The position numbers and the translations under genes were made by a program. The notes beneath the pieces were generated by a model. That model had not been told where the DNA came from. It was given only the letters and a program-made list of their open reading frames with translations, and searched no databases. Positions 9,197 to 18,248 of a stretch of DNA of 64,000 nucleotides are shown here, one piece after another. Source of the stretch: Candidatus Poribacteria bacterium. GTDB lineage: Bacteria > Poribacteria > WGA-4E > WGA-3G. Positions within the stretch are counted from its first letter, which is position 1. The number at the start of each line of letters is the position of its first letter. Location of the stretch: contig PYJD01000045.1 of NCBI GenBank assembly GCA_003635315.1, forward strand, positions 17,492-81,491, given 5' to 3'.

Positions 9197-10324
9197 ATGA
9201 ACGAATTCTATTCAGTTAGTTCAATTGGTGATGTGTATGTACCTATAGACTATCGGGAAGCTGTCTTCTCACGGGGTGGAGTGAGACTCTTTACTCAAGA
9301 TGAATTACATCATCATGATCGGATATTTACGCACATACAACGCGGAGGTATTGTTGTCGTAGAAGGATCATGGGATGATATTTCTGATGTGATGGATTAT
9401 ATTCAACGACACAAAAAGGAATTAACCCCATTATCAGATAAAAGGAAATCAAGAGATAGATCGCAACGAGAGAATCCGAAGCAATTACGAGAAGCCATCA
9501 TAAATCAATTGATGTGTTGGGCTGATAAAGATGGTATCTTACAAATTGAACCTACACCCGATTTACCATATTTGTTAGAACTTATTGGTGAGGAGACTGG
9601 AGTTAATAGGGACCTACCTTTTCTCGTTCCTGTTATCAAAGTTCAACAAATCCAGAAGTCACTTGCGGAATCTTATCCAATTAAGGCATTGAATCTATCT
9701 CTTAAAGCATCAGAAAATGTACTTGCTCCACGTTCTCAAGAAACAATAGACTGTTTTCAAGAAGCTTTACAGTATGTAAAAACTAATAGCATAATTGATA
9801 ATTCGATTGTTTGCGAAATTGGGTGTGGCAGTGGATGTTTGACTATATTGGCACAACAAGAACTTGGTAATGAAGTCGAAATATATACATCAGACTTGTT
9901 ACCAGAGGCAGTAGCAACCACTAAAATTAATGTGGATCGACTTCTACCAAATTCTGAAAGTATTCATATCCTTGCTGCTGGGGATTTGTTTAAACCGTTT
10001 CCATCGAAACAATTCGACATAATCATTTTCAATGCTCCATGGGTTGTAGCGAGAGTAAGAAACAGATCCGAATTGGCAATTCATGATGAGAAACAACAAA
10101 CTTTATCTCGGTTTTTTGAACACCTTCCAAACTATCTGAAGCCTAATGGAACACTCCTCTTAGGTTATGCAGATGCATCTGGTCCAAAAGCCATTTCAAA
10201 TCTTGAAAAAATAATTGACGAATCGGGATATGTATGTAAAGATATTGTTAACAGAAGAATTGCAACCCATCGGTCAAAGAAAAAATGGGAACATATTCAG
10301 GTTTATGTCATATCACAGTCTTAA
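9197..10324 (+). CDS. Class I SAM-dependent methyltransferase, HemK/PrmC-like core
   Basis: 375 residues. The first ~165 form an unrecognised N-terminal region. A segment VLAPRSQETIDCFQEAL resembles the substrate-proximal PRxxTE loop of PrmC. The SAM site follows as VCEIGCGSGCLTI (about residues 203-215), then a TSDLLPEAVATTKIN acidic strand. The catalytic loop reads IIIFNAPWVV near residue 277, where glutamine- and adenine-N6 enzymes usually have NPPY. NAPW would still allow stacking but departs from consensus. The target is unknown and could be a protein, RNA or small molecule. It follows the Gfo gene by 18 bases and precedes the HEPN-fusion gene by 43 bases, so all three may form an operon. 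Confidence 0.8.
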   Translation: MNEFYSVSSIGDVYVPIDYREAVFSRGGVRLFTQDELHHHDRIFTHIQRGGIVVVEGSWDDISDVMDYIQRHKKELTPLSDKRKSRDRSQRENPKQLREAIINQLMCWADKDGILQIEPTPDLPYLLELIGEETGVNRDLPFLVPVIKVQQIQKSLAESYPIKALNLSLKASENVLAPRSQETIDCFQEALQYVKTNSIIDNSIVCEIGCGSGCLTILAQQELGNEVEIYTSDLLPEAVATTKINVDRLLPNSESIHILAAGDLFKPFPSKQFDIIIFNAPWVVARVRNRSELAIHDEKQQTLSRFFEHLPNYLKPNGTLLLGYADASGPKAISNLEKIIDESGYVCKDIVNRRIATHRSKKKWEHIQVYVISQS

Positions 10325-10367
10325 CGACCAATTGTTCATATATACCTAAATTTAAAACTATAACAAG

Positions 10368-12104
10368 ATGAGTGAAGCAAAATATCCATTTAGAGATTCC
10401 CTTAGAAAAGCTCAAGATATTTATCTTGATGCTGCGTCTACCTTTATGGAAGTACGTTTAGGGGATGTATCTTATAATGACCTTGATTTTTGCGATATTT
10501 CAAACCTATTTTTTACACATTGGCGTGATTCAATCGAAGGTCATTTTAGGTGTGTAGATAAATACTACGATGCCCGAAGTGTCGTAAAATTGATTGTTGA
10601 AGGTCGTAATCGGACTTCCCATCCTCCATGGGATCTTGACCCCGATTATGTACGTATGCAACTATACATAATTGCAGATTTTCTTGGCAAAATCAGTCGA
10701 AATATAGATCAACAAGATGTTGAGAAAATCATTGAAGATTTATTTCATGATGATACTCCTGAACGTTTGGTGGAAACTGAGGAAAAATTAAAAAATGTAG
10801 AATCTGAAAGAGAAAAATTGGAAGATGGCAACATAGAACTACAAAATGACTTAGATAACCTAAAAAAACAACTCAGTGACGTAGAATCAAAGAACAATAA
10901 ATTAGAAAGTGATATGACAAAAACATCTAAGGATTTGATCGAAAAAAATCAAAAAATTAAGACTACCTCAGATCAATTGAAGAAAAGTAAAGAGAGATTA
11001 AAAAAATCGCTTGAAGAGAAAAATGCATCCAAAGAACGTATCACATCGTTGGAAGAAGAAATTGAAGGCATGGCAACTGACCATAAACTGGAAATTAAAA
11101 CATTGCAAGAACAACTTACTACACAAAAAAATATTGTATTTGAGAAAAAAATACAGATTGAAACATTGTCAGATCTGTTATCAATCTTTAAAATTGCTAA
11201 ACAAGACGATGCATTATTTCCTCCAATTAATATCAACTCATCTATCCGCATTATTGATCAAAGGAGAATCAATAGAAAAAATTACTTATTGGACCTTCTT
11301 AAAATGAATCAACCATCCATCTATTATGTACGGGATGTAGATCAAATGTTTCAATACTTAACAGAGGAAATACCTGGAATTTCAGATTTGATTGAAAAAC
11401 ATAATCAGAAAACACCGAAGGAGGATGAGAATAAGCTGCTTGAAAGACTGGAAGAAGGAGAATTAAATACAATTGTGTCGAATAGTACATTTTCGATGTT
11501 ACCTAAATATAATAACAATATGCACATTGTATTCTGTCATCTATCTCCAAGTATTGATGTATTTGTAAATCGGTGTCAACCTGCCTTTCTTTTAGAAAAC
11601 TCTTGCTACTTACATCTAATTTTTGACCCTGAAAAAGATATGGATTCTATAACGAAGAGTTATCCCGATAGAGATGTAATAAGTGCTTTTTATAAGAACT
11701 TGATAGAAATCAATGGAATTAAGTCCAATTATATATCTACAGCAGATATACTCCAAAAATTGAAAATGAATAAACCTGAATTTGATCCATATATCAACAT
11801 CTTACAAGACATAGGTATGATTCAAGAAAATAATAACCGAATAAAACTACTATCTACTCCAAAGAAGTCTTTAGAAGATTCTGATCTCTATATTGATGGT
11901 TTAGAAAAAAGAGAAAAATTTCAAGAATTCTATGAATTTCAAGAAAACCATTCCTGTGAAGAATTGTGGGATAGAATAGGAGAAAAGGCAGAAATTAGCA
12001 ATATTCTTAAGGATAATAATTACAGTTCTATGAATATAGTCTATGAGGAAATTGAGGAATATGATAAGATTGACGCTGAAAGAACAGACTCAACACTTGA
12101 ATAA
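10368..12104 (+). CDS. HEPN (Swt1-type)-coiled coil protein with RecJ C-terminal-like domain
   Basis: 578 residues in three parts. Residues about 40-110 match the Swt1-type HEPN domain as remembered: DISNLFFTHWRDSIEG, then VVKLIVEGRNRTSHPPW, with R80-N81 and H85 forming the R-x4-H ribonuclease motif of HEPN toxins and defence RNases. Residues about 112-275 are Glu/Lys-rich heptads, clearly a long coiled coil. Residues about 380-540 (HIVFCHLSP, CYLHLIFDPEKD, SYPDRDVISAFYKNL, LSTPKKSLEDSDLY) resemble the C-terminal domain of large RecJ exonucleases (ssDNA-exonuc_C) from memory. No signal peptide, so cytoplasmic. The ribosome site is weak. It may be an RNase sensing DNA or replication stress; the function is inference. 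It ends 41 bases from a convergent gene. Confidence 0.68.
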   Translation: MSEAKYPFRDSLRKAQDIYLDAASTFMEVRLGDVSYNDLDFCDISNLFFTHWRDSIEGHFRCVDKYYDARSVVKLIVEGRNRTSHPPWDLDPDYVRMQLYIIADFLGKISRNIDQQDVEKIIEDLFHDDTPERLVETEEKLKNVESEREKLEDGNIELQNDLDNLKKQLSDVESKNNKLESDMTKTSKDLIEKNQKIKTTSDQLKKSKERLKKSLEEKNASKERITSLEEEIEGMATDHKLEIKTLQEQLTTQKNIVFEKKIQIETLSDLLSIFKIAKQDDALFPPININSSIRIIDQRRINRKNYLLDLLKMNQPSIYYVRDVDQMFQYLTEEIPGISDLIEKHNQKTPKEDENKLLERLEEGELNTIVSNSTFSMLPKYNNNMHIVFCHLSPSIDVFVNRCQPAFLLENSCYLHLIFDPEKDMDSITKSYPDRDVISAFYKNLIEINGIKSNYISTADILQKLKMNKPEFDPYINILQDIGMIQENNNRIKLLSTPKKSLEDSDLYIDGLEKREKFQEFYEFQENHSCEELWDRIGEKAEISNILKDNNYSSMNIVYEEIEEYDKIDAERTDSTLE

Positions 12105-12144
12105 CTCCCCTCAGACTATACTATTACAAACTTCTTCTCTACTA

Positions 12145-13728
12145 TCAATCATCACCAATTGATACTTCAATTCCTTCCTGAAGACGATGCTGTCCATCCA
12201 CAATAACCTGCTCATTCTGTGGTAAACGTGTACTAACTTCTATCTCACTACCATAAATTCCACCAACACTAACCTGTTTTACTCGTACAGTATTTTCTTC
12301 AACAACATAGAGATTACCTCTACCATTCTGTATATTTAGAACAGATCTGCGTGGAAGCATTTGTACATTTTTTCTTTCCCCAGTTTTTATTGAGATAGAA
12401 ATTGTCGTCCCCGGCTTTAATTTACTATTCTGATTTGGTGTCTTGGTATCATCAGTCATTTCAATTGTATTTGGCACCGTTGCGTGCACTAAAACAGTAT
12501 TCTCGCCAGGTTTCACAGTAGGACTTATAAAATCAACTGTTGCTACGATATTTTGTATTCCAGATGCTGTATTAATAAGAACCATATCCCCAACCTTTAT
12601 TCTATTGGCATCACCTACCGGAATCGTCCATACAGCCTTTAAAACATCAATTGCAATTACTGTAAATATAGGTGTTCCTGATGAAGCAGCAGTTTTTGCA
12701 AAATCACCCTTTTCCATATGACGTTGTGAAACAATACCATCAATCGGAGAATTAATTGAAGCCTGATTTACCTGCTCACGAGCGAGTTTCAGTTGTTCTT
12801 CAGCTTCGTTGACAGCAGATTGAGCGATGGCAATTTCACGTTCCCATGATTTCGCTTCCACGAGTTTCTGTGTAGCAACAAGGCTTGCTTTCGCTTGTGT
12901 AATTTTTGATTCTGCTGCTGCGATTTCACGTTCCCAACCTTTACTTTCCACAATCTTTTGTGCTATTGACAATTCTGCTCTTGCTTTTTCCACTGCAAGT
13001 TGGGCAGTTCCATCATTGAATTGATCAGCTGCTGCAACCGCCTCTTCATAACGACTCTTGCCAAGTTTATATCTTGTTTCAGATGATTCAAATGCACTAT
13101 CGCTGATAAGTTCTTGTTCGTGTAGTGCTTTATCTCTTTCATAATCCGAAGTAGTTTTTGAAAATTCTGTTTTGGCACGTTCTAATCCTTGTTCTGAACT
13201 TACTCTCGCACGTTCTAAATTAGATTCTGCCACTTTTAGGGTTGATTCTGCTTGTACTAACTGATTACGTATTCTCATCTCAGAGAGAGATTTTGATTCC
13301 TCATGTTTGGCAACTGCTTCGGCAACAGACTCTTCAGCGGTAACCAGTTGTGTTTCTAAACGGGTTTGAGCATTCGCCTCTGTTGTCGTTAACTGTGCCT
13401 TTGCGACACTTAATGCAACTTCCGCTTTTATTGCTGCTATATTTGCTTCTTGAGCATTAATCTTAGCAAGTATATCGTCCTTTCTTACTTTCTGACCCAC
13501 TGCAGCATTAAGTTCTACAATTTTACCTTGAATATTAGCATACACCTTTACTTCAATTCGTGGCTGCAATTGTCCTGTGTATTCCTTCTCCGACACAATC
13601 GTAACATACCGTGGTTTCTGAACTTGGACTCTCTCTGTAGCTTCAGTTTCTTGTGCAATTACACTTTGATTTATTATAAAACAAAAACAAACTGAAGAAA
13701 GAAGCACACTGAGAATAATAGCTTTCAA
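12145..13728 (-). CDS. HlyD/RND-type periplasmic adaptor protein
   Basis: 527 residues with an N-terminal signal segment (KAIILSVLLSSVCFCFIINQ). A lipoyl/barrel-sandwich half follows as IEVKVYANIQGKIVELNAAVGQKVRKDDILAKINA. Residues about 80-320 are a long Ala/Glu-rich alpha-helical hairpin with an internal repeat (two SWEREIA-type segments). The second lipoyl half, ASINSPIDGIVSQRHMEKGDF, then beta-barrel and membrane-proximal domains complete the membrane-fusion-protein plan. Such adaptors link an inner-membrane transporter to an outer-membrane channel for efflux or export. No transporter gene lies next to it here. The start is a TTG, supported by GGAGGG seven bases upstream (13736-13741). 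The hairpin is longer than in most RND adaptors and closer to type I secretion or ABC adaptors. Confidence 0.88.
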   Translation of the reverse strand: MKAIILSVLLSSVCFCFIINQSVIAQETEATERVQVQKPRYVTIVSEKEYTGQLQPRIEVKVYANIQGKIVELNAAVGQKVRKDDILAKINAQEANIAAIKAEVALSVAKAQLTTTEANAQTRLETQLVTAEESVAEAVAKHEESKSLSEMRIRNQLVQAESTLKVAESNLERARVSSEQGLERAKTEFSKTTSDYERDKALHEQELISDSAFESSETRYKLGKSRYEEAVAAADQFNDGTAQLAVEKARAELSIAQKIVESKGWEREIAAAESKITQAKASLVATQKLVEAKSWEREIAIAQSAVNEAEEQLKLAREQVNQASINSPIDGIVSQRHMEKGDFAKTAASSGTPIFTVIAIDVLKAVWTIPVGDANRIKVGDMVLINTASGIQNIVATVDFISPTVKPGENTVLVHATVPNTIEMTDDTKTPNQNSKLKPGTTISISIKTGERKNVQMLPRRSVLNIQNGRGNLYVVEENTVRVKQVSVGGIYGSEIEVSTRLPQNEQVIVDGQHRLQEGIEVSIGDD

Positions 13729-13800
13729 TAGTATACCCTCCTAACAGAATAGGTTTTCATAAGAACAACATTCAGTTGGAACAGTTCTATATGGTAAACA

Positions 13801-14340
13801 CTATTCAGATTTTAATTTTTCTTTAAATTCTTTTGTGAACTTTTTTAACTTTGGATGGATAACAAACTGACAATAGGGTTGAGCGGAATTTAATTGGAAA
13901 TAATTCTGGTGATAGTCTTCTGCAGGATAAAAAACATCAATTTGTGTGATTTCAGTAACAATAGGATCTTTCCAAGTATCCGATAGTTCAAGATCGTCCT
14001 TTGATTTCTCTGCTATCTTCTGTTGTTCATCTGAGTGAAAAAAAATGGCAGAACGATATTGTGTTCCTTGATCATTTCCTTGACGATTTAGTGTAGTCGG
14101 ATCATGGGTTTGCCAGAAAACTTCTAATAACTCATCAAATGAAATTACTTCTGGATCAAATTCAATTTGTGCCACCTCAGCATGTCCAGTCATTCCCATA
14201 CACACTGCTTTATAATTAGGATTTACTGTTGTCCCACCTGTATAACCAGAGACTACAGAATGTACTCCCTCCAATTGTTGAAAAATAGCTTCTACACACC
14301 AAAAACATCCTGCTCCGAATGTTGCAGTTTCAAGTTTCAT
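13801..14340 (-). CDS. msrA: Peptide-methionine (S)-S-oxide reductase A
   Basis: 179 residues, the usual MsrA length. The N-terminal motif FGAGCFWCVEAIFQQLEGV contains catalytic Cys12, and GYTGGTTVNPNYKAVCMGMTGHAEV is the second family signature. EFDPEVISFDELLEVFWQTHDPTT and DQGTQYRSAIF follow, as expected. MsrA reduces methionine-S-sulfoxide in oxidised proteins and free Met, recycled by thioredoxin. No MsrB fusion is present. There is no signal peptide, so it is cytoplasmic. It is 72 bases from the adaptor gene on the same strand, with no visible functional link. Confidence 0.96.
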   Translation of the reverse strand: MKLETATFGAGCFWCVEAIFQQLEGVHSVVSGYTGGTTVNPNYKAVCMGMTGHAEVAQIEFDPEVISFDELLEVFWQTHDPTTLNRQGNDQGTQYRSAIFFHSDEQQKIAEKSKDDLELSDTWKDPIVTEITQIDVFYPAEDYHQNYFQLNSAQPYCQFVIHPKLKKFTKEFKEKLKSE

Positions 14341-14460
14341 CTTCTTAAACGGTCAACAAAAATGTTATTCCGTTATTCTCCTACATTTTGGATTCTGACT
14401 ATATCTGATAGCATAATAACACATCTTTATATGATATACAATACACAGCTTAACACAGAT

Positions 14461-15414
14461 TCATTGTAGAAACATCTGAATATTCTCATCTGGATCAATA
14501 ATTTCCTGTATACAAGTTTCCCAATATATTACGGCAAACTTTATCAAATCATCAGAACGGTTATCTTGTTTAAGGTAGTCTACAATCCAATCAAGCATAC
14601 GTTGACGTGGCGCAGATCGCACTTCACCAGTGTTCTCATCATAAATGATCTCTCGAAAATCCTTAAGTGTGTCATGATCTAAATGTAAATCGGGTTGATA
14701 GTATAACGTCAAATTCGACATCAAACACAATGTTAGTATTAATATAGGATCAATAGTAATATTCAGCGGAGGATCAATTGCGAAAACATCCTCAAGTGGT
14801 AATGTTTCAACATAATCACGACGTTTTTCAATATATCCTAACTGTATTTTAATTATCTCAACATCTGCAAGACTCAGGAATGGACGTGGTGGGTGATTTT
14901 CCTTCAATATAACAGACGCACTACTGATAGTTGAATTATATGAAACTAATTCATCTAAAAACTTTGCTTCTGCATGGTTATAAATCCTAATGCTATCAAT
15001 GTCAAGATGGGAAAGTGATTCTTCTGGACGTATAACAGCATTTTCAAGCAAATCAATTGCTTTTTCTCTAACTTGATTAATGAGAGTATTCCCGATCTGA
15101 TACAACTTAACAGACGGGTTTACATTAAGTATCCGTACAGCTTTATCTAAGTTTCCTTTACTTGCATATTCTAATCCAAGACTGGTTAATGAAATTCCAG
15201 TTTGTGTTTGTGTACGAAGTTCTGCCTGATTAGAAAGGTCAGCTACTTTCATTGTAATAAGTTTATGTGCAATAGCAGCAATATCTTCGGAGATTTTCTC
15301 AATTTTTTCCGAATCAAATACATCAAGTGTATCTCCGTGGCGTAAGGTCTGAGATAAAAAAGATTGAGCATCAATTACATTATCAGCTACCAGTGAATAT
15401 TTACTTGTCTGCAT
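14461..15414 (-). CDS. Conserved hypothetical, second half of a DUF6178-like pair
   Basis: About 317 residues from the ATG at 15414 (MQTSKYSLVADNVIDAQSFL). The frame is open to 15456, but the internal ATG is preferred: a GAAGAG stands just upstream and the start lies inside the stop region of the upstream gene (shared 14 bases, 15401-15414), a typical translational-coupling layout. The protein is soluble, helical and acidic, with no recognised catalytic motif. It probably corresponds to the C-terminal portion of the long single-chain DUF6178 proteins of other bacteria, judged from tandem order and length. Function unknown. Confidence 0.55.
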   Translation of the reverse strand: MQTSKYSLVADNVIDAQSFLSQTLRHGDTLDVFDSEKIEKISEDIAAIAHKLITMKVADLSNQAELRTQTQTGISLTSLGLEYASKGNLDKAVRILNVNPSVKLYQIGNTLINQVREKAIDLLENAVIRPEESLSHLDIDSIRIYNHAEAKFLDELVSYNSTISSASVILKENHPPRPFLSLADVEIIKIQLGYIEKRRDYVETLPLEDVFAIDPPLNITIDPILILTLCLMSNLTLYYQPDLHLDHDTLKDFREIIYDENTGEVRSAPRQRMLDWIVDYLKQDNRSDDLIKFAVIYWETCIQEIIDPDENIQMFLQ

Positions 15415-16204
15415 TCTCTTCAACTTCCTCAGAAAGTTCAAGCGAATCCAAATCAACTTCTTCTCTTAGGTCGGATTCAGTAACAGTGATGCCAGCTTTA
15501 CGATCGCGTTCTTTTACTCGTGCTTCTCTATCAGCAGTAGCTTCATCAAAATCAGTGGTTAACTTGGTTTCAACATCCCCTTCTTTGTCAATCCCAAACA
15601 TATCCCGTAGGAGTTGATAGAAAATCTCCTGATCAGCTTCCCATATGGCGTTTAGAATCCTTTTTGCTTGTTCGTCTTTACATTCTAATGCAGGATGATT
15701 TGGATCAATTACTTTCTCATCAATCATTAGTGCGGCTAAACTACCTTTTAATTTAACTCGTTGTCTAAGGAGACCCGCAAAAATACGCATATCCATCTGA
15801 CGAAGGAAACGACTTAAATCATCTCTTTCACACTCTGATAATTCAAAGAGCCATAAACTAAGAGACTTTTCATTTAATTTACCATCTTTCCAAATGGCTA
15901 TATCAATCAGTTCTTCAAATTGTTGATTAGATAGACATGGTAATAGACCACATGCCAATCCTGTTCCCAATAATGTGTCTAATATTTGTAGCACATCTTC
16001 AGTAGGACTGTCTTGAATTAACTCAGTACAATCTGGCACAAGATAATATAACTCTTCACGTAATTTAGGATTTCTGGTCGATCGAATTATTTCAAGTTGG
16101 GTATCTTTTGTATAACTTTGAAAAAGTTGCTCTGCTTGTTTAGTAGGTAGGGATAATAGATTCTTTACTTGTTTATGGGATAGAATAGACTTCGACTTAT
16201 TCAT
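15401..16204 (-). CDS. DUF6178-like protein, first half
   Basis: 267 residues. The pattern of short helices (LPTKQAEQLFQSYTKDTQLEII, then YYLVPDCTELIQDSPTEDV, then LPCLSNQQFEELIDIAIWKDG and LWLFELSECERDDLSRFLRQMDMRI) resembles the N-terminal half of DUF6178 proteins as I remember them. The key feature is the loop 'L-x-x-E-Q-x-x-E-L-x-D-x-x-x-W-x-x-D', here SNQQFEELIDIAIWKDG. The C-terminal tail after residue 200 is charged and low in complexity. A GAGAGGT upstream supports the ATG. It is translationally coupled to the following gene. No enzyme motif is visible and the role is unknown. Confidence 0.55.
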   Translation of the reverse strand: MNKSKSILSHKQVKNLLSLPTKQAEQLFQSYTKDTQLEIIRSTRNPKLREELYYLVPDCTELIQDSPTEDVLQILDTLLGTGLACGLLPCLSNQQFEELIDIAIWKDGKLNEKSLSLWLFELSECERDDLSRFLRQMDMRIFAGLLRQRVKLKGSLAALMIDEKVIDPNHPALECKDEQAKRILNAIWEADQEIFYQLLRDMFGIDKEGDVETKLTTDFDEATADREARVKERDRKAGITVTESDLREEVDLDSLELSEEVEENADK

Positions 16205-16325
16205 TCATACCTCTCAAGATGTGGAGTAACCATTATATGAAGAAATAATGTTGGTTTAAAATAATGAGCATAGGAATATTCGATTTCTTAAGAATAGTGC
16301 AAATCTTGTGTTATTCTAAAAGAAA

Positions 16326-17090
16326 TCAAAAATTGTCTCTAACAAAGTTCATATTCTTAACAGCAGATTCAATTGGATCATCTTTACCTGGTGTTTCAAG
16401 AACAAACCAACTATCGTAACCAATAGCATGTGTGGATTCAAAAACTGCAGGGAAGTCAACATCACCTTCACCAGCGTGATTACCACCTGTATCCTTAATG
16501 TGCATTTGAATGATTGAACTCCCTAAAGTGCGTATTTCTTCCGGAGAGTCATAACCGAAATTTGTTGCATTTCCCATATCATAGTATACCCCAACAGCCT
16601 TTGACCCAACTTGGTCAATGATCTGTTGGTGTTGTTCAGCACTAAGTGTTGATTCCAATGCAAGACCAACATCATACCGCTCCGCAGTTTCTGCGACGGT
16701 CTTTAGACCATCAAGAAAACGTGAATCGGTTATATGTTCATCTTTAATTTCTCCACCACCAAAAAAAGGTACAAGAATGACATTTGTATTTAATTGTGGA
16801 CATATCTCAGCAAGATACTGTAATTTCGATATACCTTCACTTCTCTTACTATCTGTTGGGTGCATAAATGAATATGCAGTAAAACCACCAGGAGATAAAG
16901 ATGACACCTCTATTCCTGCCTTCTCAGCAAGGCTATTTACCGAATCAATCCCGTCTTCTTGCCATAGTATATGCTCCCGATAATTGACCCCCATACAGAC
17001 TTCAACACCATCAAACCCAATGTCTTTTGCTTTTTGAAACTTTTCATTGAACGGAACAGGTAACATCCCGTCTCGAATTCCTACTTTCAT
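16326..17090 (-). CDS. Sugar phosphate isomerase/epimerase (xylose-isomerase-like TIM barrel)
   Basis: 254 residues from the ATG at 17090. A GGAGGG seven bases upstream decides this start over an upstream in-frame codon at 17123. The protein opens MKVGIRDGMLPVPFNEKF. Later come IGFDGVEVCMGVNY, the metal-binding Glu in VGLALESTLSAEQ, the Asp in GVYYDMGNATNFG, IIQMHIKDTGGNHAGEGDVDF with His-x-Lys-Asp, and a final WFVLETPG Glu. These are the AP_endonuc_2/IolE-type barrel motifs. The family isomerises or epimerises free sugars, keto-sugars or inositols. It is common beside Gfo/Idh/MocA enzymes; one lies at 8.1 kb but is not adjacent. Confidence 0.88.
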   Translation of the reverse strand: MKVGIRDGMLPVPFNEKFQKAKDIGFDGVEVCMGVNYREHILWQEDGIDSVNSLAEKAGIEVSSLSPGGFTAYSFMHPTDSKRSEGISKLQYLAEICPQLNTNVILVPFFGGGEIKDEHITDSRFLDGLKTVAETAERYDVGLALESTLSAEQHQQIIDQVGSKAVGVYYDMGNATNFGYDSPEEIRTLGSSIIQMHIKDTGGNHAGEGDVDFPAVFESTHAIGYDSWFVLETPGKDDPIESAVKNMNFVRDNF

Positions 17091-17333
17091 AATTTCCCTC
17101 CTGTTGCTTGTAAATTTTAACATGTCATATTCTGTTTTTCAAATTGAATTCAAATGAATATGTACAGTTTTAGATGTATTAGTGTAACATTGTATAATCA
17201 ATACTGAATTTACGCTTTTATGATTAAAGGTATTCTATTTCGATACAGTGTCTTTTGGATAAGTTTTAATCAAAAAGAGTATAAGGATTAGAATATTCAA
17301 CCTTTAAAAACAGCTACTAACACACGTCCTAAC

Positions 17334-17362
17334 TTGACATTGAAGGTATCTTGTGATAAATT
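17334..17362 (+). promoter_or_regulatory. Sigma-70-like promoter for comF
   Basis: A perfect -35 TTGACA (17334-17339), a 17-base spacer and a weaker -10 TAAATT (17357-17362). It lies about 48 bases before the comF start. Confidence 0.5.
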
Positions 17363-17409
17363 AGGGTTGTCTTCCAGTTAAGAGAACATTAAAGCAAACA
17401 AATCCTACT

Positions 17410-18126
17410 ATGATACAACAATTGGTTGAAACAGCAATTACATTTCTATTTCCTGCTCAATGTAAAGTCTGTGAAATGAATATTGGGCTTGAATCAATAC
17501 CATATCTATGTGAAGGTTGCTGGGATAGTCTTGAAATTGTTACACCCCCTTGGTGTGATATATGTGGAAAAAACAACGTTGACGGTGTTTGTGATGTGTG
17601 TGCCACTGTTCCACCCCGATATGGAAGACTTAGAACAGTTGCATTCTATGATGCTATTCTTCAAAAGATTATACATCTCTATAAATTTGAAAAGAAAATA
17701 TCTCTTGCCAAACACTTATCTTATTTAATGATAAAACACCAACCCAAGGATTTTGATTACAAGGAATATGATTATATTCTCCCCATACCTATACACAAAA
17801 ATAGATTACGCGAACGTGGATTCAACCAATCAACCCTTATTGCTAAAGGTATGAGTAATGAAATTGGTATTAATATATGTACTGATGCATTAGTTCGAAG
17901 TAAAAACACATCCCCTCAGAGTAGTTTAACCAGGGACGCACGCCAAACGAATGTAGTTGGAGCTTTTGGGATAAATAAAGGAAATCTTATAAGAGATAAA
18001 CGTATCCTAATTCTTGACGATGTTTACACAACTGGTGCCACTGTGAATGAAGCCGTTAATATGTTGTGGAATGAAGATCCAGTTGAAATTGATGTGTTAA
18101 CTTTGGCAAGGGCAGTAAACCCGTAA
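17410..18126 (+). CDS. comF: ComF-family phosphoribosyltransferase-like protein
   Basis: 238 residues. Two Cys pairs near the N-terminus (CKVCEMN, CEGCW) and further pairs [17 protein letters not shown] form the zinc-binding region typical of ComF/GntX. The phosphoribosyltransferase core has [20 protein letters not shown] and the PRPP loop [18 protein letters not shown]. In competent bacteria ComFC helps handle incoming single-stranded DNA; in most others the role is unclear. No comFA-like helicase is adjacent. It precedes smc by 122 bases. The ATG has no strong Shine-Dalgarno sequence, but a clear promoter lies upstream. Confidence 0.93.
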   Translation: MIQQLVETAITFLFPAQCKVCEMNIGLESIPYLCEGCWDSLEIVTPPWCDICGKNNVDGVCDVCATVPPRYGRLRTVAFYDAILQKIIHLYKFEKKISLAKHLSYLMIKHQPKDFDYKEYDYILPIPIHKNRLRERGFNQSTLIAKGMSNEIGINICTDALVRSKNTSPQSSLTRDARQTNVVGAFGINKGNLIRDKRILILDDVYTTGATVNEAVNMLWNEDPVEIDVLTLARAVNP

Positions 18127-18248
18127 ATGAAACCATCAAGACGGTTCTTTCGTATAGAATAGTATGAGGTGTGTTAAATATACAATCATAAACCGTTAAC
18201 TTTAACCTAATCTTCTTAGTATACACTTTTTCTTGTGGAGGTTTCCTT

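Noticed and set aside
12443..13178. Plus- and minus-strand small frames overlapping the adaptor gene
   Set aside because: They are shadows of a clear 527-residue coding sequence with conserved motifs.
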